Shown here: one piece after another, positions 1-7,660 of the stretch
How the letters are laid out: each line of letters opens with the position of its first letter
How positions within the stretch are numbered: the stretch's first letter is position 1
Assembly (NCBI GenBank): GCA_944391855.1
Contig: CALXVB010000010.1
Location: 1-43,169, forward strand
Source: an uncultured Clostridia bacterium
GTDB taxonomy: Bacteria > Bacillota > Clostridia > TANB77 > CAG-508
Direction of reading: 5' to 3'
Length of the DNA stretch: 43,169 bases
Program-made: the position numbers and the translations under genes
Notes under the pieces: generated by a model
The model's input: the letters and a program-made list of their open reading frames with translations, nothing else
Told to the model about the DNA's origin: nothing
The model's database searches: none

Positions 1-1
1 T

Positions 2-76
2 TGGTGACCCCTACGGGAATCGAACCCATGATTCAGCCTTGAGAGGGCTGCGTCTTAACCGCTTGACCAAGGGGCC
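2..76 (-). tRNA. tRNA-Glu (anticodon CTC)
   Basis: Read on the minus strand this folds as a full cloverleaf. A 7-bp acceptor stem pairs GGCCCCT (70-76) with AGGGGTC (6-12). The anticodon stem CAGCC/GGCTG encloses the loop CTCTCAA (39-45), giving anticodon CTC, which reads GAG (Glu). The T arm contains GGGTTCGATTCCC. The 3' CCA is encoded (2-4). The sequence closely resembles Gram-positive tRNA-Glu. It has its own promoter-like site upstream. Confidence 0.95.
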
Positions 77-97
77 AAAATAAATCAACATATATAT

Positions 98-126
98 ATA
101 TAACATAAAAATAGGTAAATAGTCAA
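98..126 (-). promoter_or_regulatory. Promoter of tRNA-Glu
   Basis: On the minus strand TTGACT (121-126) and TTATAT (98-103) are separated by exactly 17 bp. The -10 lies about 22 bases before the mature 5' end at 76, leaving room for a short leader removed by RNase P. It sits between tmRNA and tRNA-Glu, so the tRNA need not depend on tmRNA transcription. Confidence 0.6.
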
Positions 127-154
127 TATATATGAAGAAAAAATTAGGTATATT

Positions 155-515
155 TGGTGGAGATGAGGAGAGTCGAACTCCTTTCCAATAACCAATCCAT
201 ACAAACTTCTCCGAGTGCAGTTTGTTAAAAAATTCCCTAAAAATAAATTAACAAACAAATTTAAAATTTAGGTAGCCAATTAATTACCCTTTATCCTTAT
301 GGCACAGAATAAATTTGTTTCCTACTATTTTGTCGCCTTATCTCTAACCGTAGGCAATTAAAGTAAGACGTGCTGCTAATCTTAAGCAGCGTATGCTAAT
401 TCTCTATTATTATCAGCGTTTATATTTTAATTTCGCTTTTTTATAGTGGCCAAAGCGACCATCCACTACTCGCTATTCATACTTCAAAGTTACTGTCGAA
501 ACCAAATGCATCCCC
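155..515 (-). ncRNA. ssrA: tmRNA (SsrA), tag ADNNRELAYAA
   Basis: Transfer-messenger RNA rescues stalled ribosomes and tags the unfinished protein for proteolysis. On the minus strand the 5' end GGGGATG (509-515) pairs with CATCTCC (159-165), followed by an encoded ACCA, forming the tRNA-like domain. The typical 5' text GGTTTCGACAG and 3' text GTTCGACTCTCC are present. The tag frame at 382-417 starts with GCT and reads ADNNRELAYAA followed by TAA. The end AYAA is a proper degradation signal for ClpXP, whose genes lie at 29583-31563. Length 361 nt is normal for a one-piece tmRNA. Confidence 0.97.
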
Positions 516-529
516 ATGTAACAATATAT

Positions 530-558
530 ATTATACTATATTTTAAATACATTATCAA
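530..558 (-). promoter_or_regulatory. Promoter of ssrA
   Basis: On the minus strand TTGATA (553-558) and TATAAT (530-535) are 17 bp apart, a near-consensus housekeeping promoter. The mature tmRNA 5' end lies about 15 bases downstream of the -10, consistent with 5' processing. Confidence 0.75.
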
Positions 559-703
559 CTATTTTATTACTTCAAATCTAATATATTAATGCCATTTAAC
601 TAAAACAAAAAGTATTTTTCTTTTAATAAAAACTTTATTCAAATAAATTGTTGAAAAAGCAAGAAAACCACAAAAAAATTCTAAAAAAATTTATCTAAAA
701 ATG

Positions 704-732
704 TTTACTTTTAGTATAATTTTGTATACAAT
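704..732 (+). promoter_or_regulatory. Possible promoter of the GT4 glycosyltransferase gene
   Basis: TTTACT (704-709) and TACAAT (727-732) are 17 bp apart, followed by a ribosome binding site AAGGGG at 771-776. An alternative -10, TATAAT at 715-720, has no good -35. The remaining bases between the tmRNA promoter and this site show only AT-rich sequence. Confidence 0.35.
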
Positions 733-786
733 ATATTTATTAAAAATGAGAATGCAAAAGAAAAAATTGAAAGGGGCCTATTGCCA

Positions 787-2079
787 ATGAAAATATTAAT
801 GCTTACATGGGAATATCCACCAAGGATTGTTGGCGGAATTGCAAGAGTAGTACACGATTTATCTAAAAGATTAATAAAGGACGGACACGAAGTTACAGTA
901 GTAACATATAAAGATGGAGATACTCTATATTATGAGAACGATAAAGGGGTAGAAGTATACAGGGTAGATAACTATATGATACACCCAAACAACTTTATAG
1001 ACTGGATTATGCAACTTAATTTTAATTTAATCGCAAAAGCCACAGAAATAATGAATAAAAACGGAAAATTTGACGTAATACATGCACACGACTGGTTAGT
1101 AGCAAATGCTGCTAAAACATTAAAAAATTCATTTGATATACCAGTTGTATCTACAATACATGCAACAGAATCAGGAAGAAATTCAGGAATACATGATGAG
1201 ACACAAAGATATATAAATGACACAGAATGGCTTTTAACTTATGAATCAACAGAAGTAATAGTAAACAGTAATTATATGAAAGGACATGTACAAGGATTAT
1301 TTGGTTTGCCATTTGATAAAATAAATGTAGTGCCAAATGGAATAAACTTAAACAACTTCACAGGAATAGATAGAGACTATGATTTTAGAAGACAATATGC
1401 AATGGATAATGAAAAAATCATACTATATATGGGAAGATTAGTATATGAAAAAGGTGTACAACACTTAATTTCAGCAATGCCTAAAATACTTGCAAATTAC
1501 CATGATGCAAAATTAATAATAGCAGGAAAAGGCGGAATGCTTGATGAACTAAAGGCACAAGCAGAAAATATGGGACTCGCAAGCAAAGTATATTTTACAG
1601 GTTACTTAAATTCAAAACAAGTACAAAAAATGTACAAATGTGCAGACGTGGCTGTGTTTCCAAGTACATATGAACCATTTGGCATAGTAGCACTAGAGGC
1701 AATGCTTGCAGGAGTTCCAACAGTAGTATCAGATATAGGCGGACTAAATGAAATTGTAGAACATAGAGTAGATGGAATGAAAAGCTATGCAGGAAATCCA
1801 AATTCAATAGCAGACTCAGTATTAAGTTTATTATATGACGCACAACTTTCAGCAAATGTAGCAAAAAAAGCAAAGGCAAAAGTAAAAGAGGAATTTAATT
1901 GGAATAAAATAGCACAAGACACACACTATATATACGAAAAAGCAATTTGCAAAACAATGGCAGAAAGACAAGCAGAGCAAATTGAACAAGAAAAAGCTAA
2001 AAAAGCAAATAAAGCAAAAAATACAGAAAAAGAAATTACAAACTTACTTTCATTCAAGAAAAAACATGCTTATGCATAA
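787..2079 (+). CDS. Glycosyltransferase family 4 (glycogen synthase-like)
   Basis: A GT-B fold, retaining glycosyltransferase of about 430 residues. The N-terminal half opens with MKILMLTWEYPPRIVGGIAR, the glycine-rich nucleotide-sugar binding turn typical of short GlgA-type GT4 enzymes. HAHDW lies near residue 99, GRLVYEKG near 216, and the E-x7-E motif EPFGIVALE near 296-304. The last 40 residues are a Lys/Glu-rich tail, probably helical and outside the catalytic fold. ATG 787 is preferred over TTG 781 because the family begins with MKIL; the Shine-Dalgarno GGGG (773-776) serves either. The acceptor cannot be told from sequence: glycogen/starch-type glucan synthesis is the closest match, a cell-surface polysaccharide is possible. 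Confidence 0.85.
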   Translation: MKILMLTWEYPPRIVGGIARVVHDLSKRLIKDGHEVTVVTYKDGDTLYYENDKGVEVYRVDNYMIHPNNFIDWIMQLNFNLIAKATEIMNKNGKFDVIHAHDWLVANAAKTLKNSFDIPVVSTIHATESGRNSGIHDETQRYINDTEWLLTYESTEVIVNSNYMKGHVQGLFGLPFDKINVVPNGINLNNFTGIDRDYDFRRQYAMDNEKIILYMGRLVYEKGVQHLISAMPKILANYHDAKLIIAGKGGMLDELKAQAENMGLASKVYFTGYLNSKQVQKMYKCADVAVFPSTYEPFGIVALEAMLAGVPTVVSDIGGLNEIVEHRVDGMKSYAGNPNSIADSVLSLLYDAQLSANVAKKAKAKVKEEFNWNKIAQDTHYIYEKAICKTMAERQAEQIEQEKAKKANKAKNTEKEITNLLSFKKKHAYA

Positions 2080-2131
2080 TGGTGCCTGTCACCAAACTGC
2101 CACTTTTGTCACCGTTAGGGACAGGTTAAAA
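2080..2131 (+). repeat. Palindromic insertion element A (REP/MITE-like)
   Basis: This 52-bp stretch begins one base after the stop codon of the glycosyltransferase. It contains the hairpin TGGTG-CCTGT-CACCA at its start and CCTGTC (2085-2090) able to pair with GACAGG (2120-2125). The reverse complement of the same sequence, with only two or three differences, occurs at 3513-3564, and a decayed copy lies at 7585-7648. No transposase is present in the window, so it is probably mobilised in trans or inactive. Assignment to the REP/RAYT type is inference. Confidence 0.75.
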
Positions 2132-2140
2132 AGCGACAAA

Positions 2141-2162
2141 GTTGTCGGTTTGTTGTCGGTTT
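2141..2162 (+). repeat. Two tandem copies of an 11-bp unit
   Basis: GTTGTCGGTTT occurs twice head to tail (2141-2151 and 2152-2162), directly after element A. The first copy also forms the palindrome CGACAAAGTTGTCG (2134-2147) with the preceding bases. It lies in the leader of the YlbF gene; no function is evident. Confidence 0.7.
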
Positions 2163-2202
2163 TAATACAGTTCTAAATATATAGTTTGAAGAGGGGAATA
2201 TT

Positions 2203-2535
2203 ATGAATGTATATGATACTGCTAATAGATTAGCAAAAGAAATTCAAGAGTCAGAAGAATATAAATCATACAAAAAATTAAAAGATGAAATCATGTCTAA
2301 TCCTGAATCGAAAAAGAAAATTGAAGAATTTGAAGGGCTTAGATATGAAGTTCAACTTATGCAATATACAGGAGAAAAAAGAGACGAAGAGAAGACAAAA
2401 AAGTTAGAGGAAATGTATGCAATGTTAGTTCAAGATAAGCAAATAAAAGACTTTTTTGATTTAGAAGTAAAATTTAATGTAATGATAGCAGATGTAAACA
2501 AAATTATAGCAGAAGCAATTAGAGACGTACTTTAA
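2203..2535 (+). CDS. YlbF/YmcA family protein
   Basis: A 110-residue, entirely helical, charged protein of the Com_YlbF family. In Bacillus subtilis YlbF and YmcA form a complex with YaaT that binds RNase Y and affects mRNA maturation, competence, sporulation and biofilm formation. The sequence begins MNVYDTANRLAKEIQESEEY and has the typical short helices around MSNPESKKKIEEFEGLR, with full family length. A Shine-Dalgarno AGAGGGG lies 5' of the ATG. The gene stands alone, followed by a terminator. The exact paralogue (YlbF, YmcA or another member) cannot be decided here. Confidence 0.85.
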   Translation: MNVYDTANRLAKEIQESEEYKSYKKLKDEIMSNPESKKKIEEFEGLRYEVQLMQYTGEKRDEEKTKKLEEMYAMLVQDKQIKDFFDLEVKFNVMIADVNKIIAEAIRDVL

Positions 2536-2580
2536 TAAATACACAAATTGTCGATAATATGTGAAAAATAGTTGTTATTC

Positions 2581-2620
2581 AAGCTTTTGATATGCTTTAT
2601 AGTATACCAAAAGCTTTTTG
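2581..2620 (+). terminator. Terminator after the YlbF gene
   Basis: AAGCTTTTG (2581-2589) pairs with CAAAAGCTT (2608-2616), extended by TAT/ATA inside, and the stem runs into a T tract (2615-2619). A typical intrinsic terminator. Confidence 0.75.
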
Positions 2621-2649
2621 TGTAAAAATATTGGTAGGAGAAAAAGAAA

Positions 2650-3366
2650 ATGGAATATATAATAACTATAGTAATAATGTTAATATCGATTGTAATACTA
2701 AAAATAGGACTAAATATTCATATTAAAGATATAAAAAGAATAAAAGAATTAGGATATGACAAAAAGTTAAATAAAATAGCAAATAAATTTCCTGAAAATA
2801 AATTAATATGTGAAAAAATCTTAAAAAAACTAAATAATGAAAAAGTGGCTATAGAAGAGGAAAATAATACTAAAACAAGTTTGTATATAGCCGTATCTAA
2901 CAAGATAATCATTGCAAATATAAAAGATACTTTTACAAGAATACAGACGATTGCGCATGAGTGCTTGCATTCTGTACAAAATAGAAAAATATTGCTTTTT
3001 AACTTTATATTTTCAAATATAGTAATGCTATACTTCTTAATTTCAATTCCATTATTACTTTTAAATATACTAAATGGACATATATTTGTACACATATATA
3101 TAGGAATGGGAATAATTAGTTATATAGTAAAAGCGTATTTAGAAAATGATGCAATGACAAAGGCATTTTATGTTGCAAAAGAGTATATGACAGAATACAA
3201 AAAAGAAAACAAAGAGATAACAGATGAAGATATAACAAAATTGTTAAATAATATGGAAGAGCTAAATAAAATAGGAATACCTTTTACTAATTTTTATTTG
3301 ATATTTGGAGTAATAGTAAAAGCAAGTATTCTATGCATATTAGGCTTTATAGGAAGTTTATTGTGA
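2650..3366 (+). CDS. Diverged membrane zinc metallopeptidase (YugP-like)
   Basis: A 238-residue membrane protein with an N-terminal hydrophobic segment (about 2-22), a middle pair of membrane segments (about 118-160) and a C-terminal one (about 215-237). The sequence TIAHECLHSVQ, near residue 100, fits HExxH; downstream LENDAMTKAF resembles the E-x-DA motif that supplies the third zinc ligand in YugP-type metallopeptidases, where HExGHAxQ is usual. Here the Gly-His-Ala part is changed to Leu-His-Ser. Function is therefore probably peptidase-like but unproven. The gene has a good ribosome binding site (TAGGAG), lies after a terminator, and is bracketed by inverted copies of a palindromic element. 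Confidence 0.55.
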   Translation: MEYIITIVIMLISIVILKIGLNIHIKDIKRIKELGYDKKLNKIANKFPENKLICEKILKKLNNEKVAIEEENNTKTSLYIAVSNKIIIANIKDTFTRIQTIAHECLHSVQNRKILLFNFIFSNIVMLYFLISIPLLLLNILNGHIFVHIYIGMGIISYIVKAYLENDAMTKAFYVAKEYMTEYKKENKEITDEDITKLLNNMEELNKIGIPFTNFYLIFGVIVKASILCILGFIGSLL

Positions 3367-3441
3367 TATAGATAATATATATTATTAGAAGATATAGAGA
3401 GATCGATATAAACAAATATTCTTTATTTGAAAGATGAAGTG

Positions 3442-3476
3442 AACCCAAAATGTTAAGCAAAACATGGAGGGTTTTT
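3442..3476 (+). terminator. Terminator-like hairpin in the 3367-3671 gap
   Basis: AACCC (3442-3446) pairs with GGGTT (3469-3473) and an inner stem ATGTT (3450-3454) pairs with AACAT (3461-3465); five T residues follow. It could end transcription of the metallopeptidase gene. The same bases include a GGAGGG that acts as a ribosome binding site for the short frame at 3480, so a role in a former leader is also possible. Confidence 0.45.
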
Positions 3477-3479
3477 ATC

Positions 3480-3518
3480 ATGGCTAAAGTAAAAGTGCTT
3501 CCATACTCTTACTTTTAA
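3480..3518 (+). pseudogene. 12-codon remnant frame cut by element B
   Basis: After a GGAGGG Shine-Dalgarno (3466-3471) with 8-base spacing, ATG opens a frame reading MAKVKVLPYSYF then TAA. The stop is created at the junction with element B (from 3513). This looks like the first codons of a longer gene whose remainder was lost. The opening MAKVKVLP resembles the start of some clostridial large serine recombinases, but twelve residues cannot prove that. It is the only coding-like signal in this 305-base gap. Confidence 0.3.
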
Positions 3519-3564
3519 ACCTGTCCCTAAAGGTGACAAAAGTGGCAGTTTGGTGACAGGCACC
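3513..3564 (-). repeat. Palindromic insertion element B (inverted copy of A)
   Basis: The minus strand of this segment matches element A (2080-2131) nearly base for base over 52 bp. Its right end contains TTTGGTG-ACAGG-CACCAAA, a 7-bp hairpin. The two copies face each other around the YlbF and metallopeptidase genes. Downstream, 3565-3671 is AT-rich and contains the recJ ribosome binding site; no convincing promoter was found there. Confidence 0.75.
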
Positions 3565-3671
3565 AAAGTACAAAAAATTTGTATAACCCCTTTAAAAAAA
3601 TGACAATTTGTAGTAAAATAGATAGTATATTGTTAATTATTGTTAATTTAAGAGAGAATTAGGAGATTTGG

Positions 3672-5357
3672 ATGAATAAAAAATGGGAAAGCTATAGTGT
3701 TAACGAAAATTTCTTGCATGATTTCATGCAAAAGTTTAAGTTAAATGAAATTTTAGCAAGAGTTTTGATTAATAAAAATATAACTAAAAAAGAAGATATA
3801 GATTTATTTATGAATCCTACAAGAAAGGATTTTCATGATCCTTTTTTGATGCCAGATATGGAAATTACAGTAGATAGAGTGTTGAAAGCAATTAGAAATA
3901 AAGAGAAGATAATTATATATGGTGATTATGATGCTGATGGAATTACTAGTATTACTGTTTTAAAAACTTTTTTAGAAGAAAGAGGTTTGGAAGTTGCATC
4001 ATATATTCCAAATAGATTAGATGAAGGGTATGGATTAAATAAGCAAGCAATTAAAAAAATATATGATGATGGTTATAGATTAATTATAACTGTAGATTGT
4101 GGAATTTCTGGAATTGATGAGGTAGATTATGCTAATTCTTTAGGGATGGAAGTATTAATAACAGACCATCATGAACCAGGACAAAGTTTGCCAAACGCTC
4201 TTGCTATAGTTGATGCTAAAAGAAAAGATAATAAATATCCTTTTAATCAATTAGCTGGAGTTGGTGTTGTATTTAAGCTAATACAAGCAATATCTATGAA
4301 GCTAAATTTAGATGAAAAGGAATATTTAAAATATTTAGATATTGTATGTATTGGTACAATTTCAGATATAGTTCCACTTGTTGATGAAAATAGAGTTATA
4401 GCAAAGCTTGGATTAAAACTTGTAAATCAAACAAAGAATATAGGTCTTAGCGCTTTATTAGAATTAGTAGGTTTTAAAGAGATTGATTCTGGAACTATTT
4501 CCTTTGGAGTTGCACCTCGTATAAATGCGTGTGGAAGAATGGGAGATGAGCAAGTTGCATTAGATTTATTTTTATCTAAAGATTATGAAACAGCTAAAGA
4601 AATTGCAATTAAGCTTAATGAATATAATAGTGAGAGACAGTCAATAGAAAAGCAAATTTTTGATGAAGCAACTCAAAAAATAGAAAAAGAAGAAAAGGAA
4701 AATGCCTGCATAATTGTTGGAGGCGAAGGTTGGCATCATGGCATTATAGGGATTGTTGCTTCAAAAGTAACAGACATATATTTCAAACCATCAATTTTAG
4801 TTTGTTTTGAAGGAAACCATGGAAAAGGTTCTGGAAGGAGTATTCCTGGATTTGATTTGCATGAAGCATTAATGCAATGTAGCAGTGAACTTGAAAAATT
4901 TGGTGGACATGCAATGGCAGTTGGAGTTACTGTAGAAAAAAGTAAATTTGGTAAATTCAAAACAGAATTAGAAGAATATGCAAAAAAATGCGAAATAGAT
5001 AAAATAGTTCCAATAATAAATATAGATAGTGAGCTTTCGCTTAAAAATATAGATATAGATAGTGTTAAAAGTTTAAAATTATTAGAGCCTTATGGGGAAG
5101 CAAATAAAACACCACTGTTTTTATTTAAAAATCTAAAAATTAATTCTATAAGAGCTCTATCTGAAGGAAAACATTTAAAACTAACACTAAAAGAAGATAA
5201 TTTTATGATAAATGCAATAGGTTTCAATATGGGAAAATTATCTGAAAAGTATCTTTTAGATGATAAAGTAGACATTGTAGGAAGCTTGGAAATAAATTCA
5301 TTTAATGGAAATGATAGTATACAAATTGTAATGAAGGATATAAGGAAGTCATACTAA
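3672..5357 (+). CDS. recJ: Single-stranded-DNA exonuclease RecJ
   Basis: RecJ degrades single-stranded DNA 5' to 3' in recombination and mismatch or base-excision repair. The DHH phosphoesterase core is clear: DYDADG at residues 85-90 and DHHEPG at 165-170, the metal ligands of the family, followed by the DHHA1 part with GGHAMAVGV around residue 415 and a C-terminal OB-like domain. At 561 residues it is a compact Firmicute RecJ. The Shine-Dalgarno TTAGGAG precedes ATG 3672. The stop is 16 bases before rel, so the two are very likely co-transcribed, an arrangement common in Firmicutes. Confidence 0.95.
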   Translation: MNKKWESYSVNENFLHDFMQKFKLNEILARVLINKNITKKEDIDLFMNPTRKDFHDPFLMPDMEITVDRVLKAIRNKEKIIIYGDYDADGITSITVLKTFLEERGLEVASYIPNRLDEGYGLNKQAIKKIYDDGYRLIITVDCGISGIDEVDYANSLGMEVLITDHHEPGQSLPNALAIVDAKRKDNKYPFNQLAGVGVVFKLIQAISMKLNLDEKEYLKYLDIVCIGTISDIVPLVDENRVIAKLGLKLVNQTKNIGLSALLELVGFKEIDSGTISFGVAPRINACGRMGDEQVALDLFLSKDYETAKEIAIKLNEYNSERQSIEKQIFDEATQKIEKEEKENACIIVGGEGWHHGIIGIVASKVTDIYFKPSILVCFEGNHGKGSGRSIPGFDLHEALMQCSSELEKFGGHAMAVGVTVEKSKFGKFKTELEEYAKKCEIDKIVPIINIDSELSLKNIDIDSVKSLKLLEPYGEANKTPLFLFKNLKINSIRALSEGKHLKLTLKEDNFMINAIGFNMGKLSEKYLLDDKVDIVGSLEINSFNGNDSIQIVMKDIRKSY

Positions 5358-5373
5358 AAGGGGGGGTTTAAGT

Positions 5374-7575
5374 ATGTCAGAATATAAAGAAGTAGGAATT
5401 GAAGATATAATATCTACAGTGAAGAAACAAAAAGGAAGACGTGACACTAAAATAATACAAAAAGCATATGATTATGCAAAAGCGAAACATGGTGATCAAT
5501 TAAGAAAATCTGGAGAACCATATATTATTCACCCTGTGCAAGTTGCATATACACTTGCTATGCTCGGCATGGATGATAATACTATTTGTGCCGCTCTTTT
5601 ACATGACGTATTAGAAGATACAGATACAACTTATGAGGATTTAGAAAAAGAATTTAATTCAGAAATTGCATATATGGTAGATGGAGTTACTAAATTAAGT
5701 AAATTACAATATGCAAGTGTAGAAGAACAACAAGTAGAAAATTACAGAAAAATGTTCCTTGCAATGGGAAAGGACATTCGTGTAATTTTAATTAAACTTG
5801 CGGATAGACTTCATAATATGAGAACACTAAAATACCTATCAAGAGATAGACAAATAGCAAATGCAAAAGAAACAATGGAATTATATGCACCTCTTGCAAA
5901 TAGACTTGGTGTATATTCTTTAAAATGGGAGTTGGAAGATTTATCATTCAAATATTTATACCCAGAAGATTTTAGAGAAATAGTTGAAGGAATAGATAAA
6001 AAGAGAGAAGAAAGACTTAAATTTATAGACTTAATAATGGACCAAATAAAAGGTGAACTAAAAAAACAAAAAATAGATGCAGAAGTAACAGGAAGAGCAA
6101 AACATTTATACAGTATATACAGAAAAATGAAGAGGGACAATTCTACATTAGACCAAATATATGACTTATTTGCCCTAAGAATTATTGTAAATTCTGTAAA
6201 AGACTGTTATGCAGCACTAGGTATAGTACATGATCTATATAACCCAATGCCTGGAAGATTTAAAGACTATATAGCAGTACCAAAACCAAACATGTATCAG
6301 TCATTACATACTACATTAATCGGTCCAAAAGGAACACCATTTGAAGTACAAATTCGTACATGGGATATGCATAGAGTAGCAGAATATGGTATTGCGGCAC
6401 ACTGGGCATACAAGGAGTCTAGCTTCTTTAGTGGAAAGAAAGCAAATGTAAAAGTAGAAGAAGACAAACTTGCGTGGGTTAGAGAAACACTAGAATGGCA
6501 AAGTGAAATGCAGGACCCAGAAGAATTTATGCAAACTCTTAAAAAAGAATTATTTGAAGATGAGGTATATATTTTTACACCAAAGGGTGCAATAAAGGTA
6601 TTACCAAAAGGTGCAACACCAATAGATTTTGCTTATCAAATCCATGAACAAATAGGTCATCACATGGTTGGTTGTAAGATAAATAGCAAAATGATGCCAA
6701 TTATAACGAAGCTAAAAAGTGGAGATATAGTTGAAATACTAACTTCAGACCAAGCAAAAGGACCAAGCAGAGATTGGCTTAAATTTGTAAAAAGTTCTGG
6801 TGCAAGAAATAAAATATTATCATGGTTTAAGAAAAATCAAAGAGCAGAAAACATAGAAAAAGGTAAAGATGCAATTGAAAGAGAATTAAAAAAGATAGGC
6901 GTAAAACATGAGGATTTATTTAAACCAGAATTTATAAATGCTGCATTAAATAGATATAAATATAATTCTATAGAGGATATGTATGCAAGTGTTGGATTTG
7001 GATCTATATCACCTGGAAAGATAATTGCCAGAATGCTTGAGGAATATAGGAAAGTGCATAAAGAGGATGATATAGAAAAAACATTAGAGGCACTTTCAAA
7101 GGAAAAAGTACATAAAGAAAAACCATCACAAAACGGTATTATCGTAAAAGGAATAGATAATTGCTTAGTAAAACTATCAAAATGCTGTAATCCAGTTCCA
7201 GGAGACGAAATAATAGGATATATAACAAGGGGAAGAGGAGTATCTGTTCACAGAACAGACTGTGTAAATACAAAAAATCTATTATCAGAGGGAAATAGAA
7301 TAATAGACGTATACTGGAGTGATAGTAAAAAAACAACATATAGTGCCGACGTTGAAGTATACGCAAATGACAGACTAGGACTTTTAGCGGACGTAATAAA
7401 AGTTCTTGGAGATCATAAATGCAACATAATGGCAATTACTTCAAAAACAAATAAAGAAAAAATTGCGATAATAGAACTAACAGTAGAAGTAGAAAATATA
7501 GAAAAACTAAACACGGTATTAAAGAATTTAAGAAAAGTAGATAGCGTGTATGAAGTAAAAAGAAAGAAACAATAA
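5374..7575 (+). CDS. rel: Bifunctional (p)ppGpp synthetase/hydrolase Rel
   Basis: Long RSH enzyme controlling the stringent response. Domains in order: HD hydrolase with H53, HD at 77-78 and ED at 81-82, all present, so hydrolysis should be active; synthetase with GRAKHLYSIYRKMK, RFKDYIAVPKPNMYQSLHT and EVQIRT; TGS domain (about 390-455); a Cys-rich region with KCCNPVPGD and HRTDC (about 600-630); and a C-terminal ACT domain. The RFKD motif is the version found in bifunctional Rel rather than synthetase-only RelA. Length 733 is full size. A strong AGGGGGGG run precedes the ATG. It lies between recJ and the MBL gene. A second synthetase is encoded at 17778. Confidence 0.95.
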   Translation: MSEYKEVGIEDIISTVKKQKGRRDTKIIQKAYDYAKAKHGDQLRKSGEPYIIHPVQVAYTLAMLGMDDNTICAALLHDVLEDTDTTYEDLEKEFNSEIAYMVDGVTKLSKLQYASVEEQQVENYRKMFLAMGKDIRVILIKLADRLHNMRTLKYLSRDRQIANAKETMELYAPLANRLGVYSLKWELEDLSFKYLYPEDFREIVEGIDKKREERLKFIDLIMDQIKGELKKQKIDAEVTGRAKHLYSIYRKMKRDNSTLDQIYDLFALRIIVNSVKDCYAALGIVHDLYNPMPGRFKDYIAVPKPNMYQSLHTTLIGPKGTPFEVQIRTWDMHRVAEYGIAAHWAYKESSFFSGKKANVKVEEDKLAWVRETLEWQSEMQDPEEFMQTLKKELFEDEVYIFTPKGAIKVLPKGATPIDFAYQIHEQIGHHMVGCKINSKMMPIITKLKSGDIVEILTSDQAKGPSRDWLKFVKSSGARNKILSWFKKNQRAENIEKGKDAIERELKKIGVKHEDLFKPEFINAALNRYKYNSIEDMYASVGFGSISPGKIIARMLEEYRKVHKEDDIEKTLEALSKEKVHKEKPSQNGIIVKGIDNCLVKLSKCCNPVPGDEIIGYITRGRGVSVHRTDCVNTKNLLSEGNRIIDVYWSDSKKTTYSADVEVYANDRLGLLADVIKVLGDHKCNIMAITSKTNKEKIAIIELTVEVENIEKLNTVLKNLRKVDSVYEVKRKKQ

Positions 7576-7584
7576 TGTCGCGTG

Positions 7585-7648
7585 GGTAGCCTGTCTGCCT
7601 CAGACTGCCACTTTTGTTACCTTTTGGGACAGATTAAAAAGGACAAAG
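7585..7648 (+). repeat. Decayed copy of palindromic element (element C)
   Basis: The parts GGTAGCCTGTC, GACTGCCACTTTTGTTACC and GGGACAGATTAAAAAG line up in order with element A, with substitutions and a small change in length. It has the same orientation as A. It fills the gap between rel and the MBL hydrolase gene, and its end abuts the Shine-Dalgarno GAGAGGAG of that gene. Confidence 0.65.
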
Positions 7649-7660
7649 AGAGGAGAAACT

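Noticed and set aside
1982-2176. Frame overlapping the end of the glycosyltransferase gene
   Set aside because: It overlaps a clear gene in another frame, has no ribosome site, and its end is only element A sequence.
2080-3564. Composite transposon formed by elements A and B
   Set aside because: No transposase, no visible target duplication, and the enclosed genes have host-like composition; kept only as a question in the findings.
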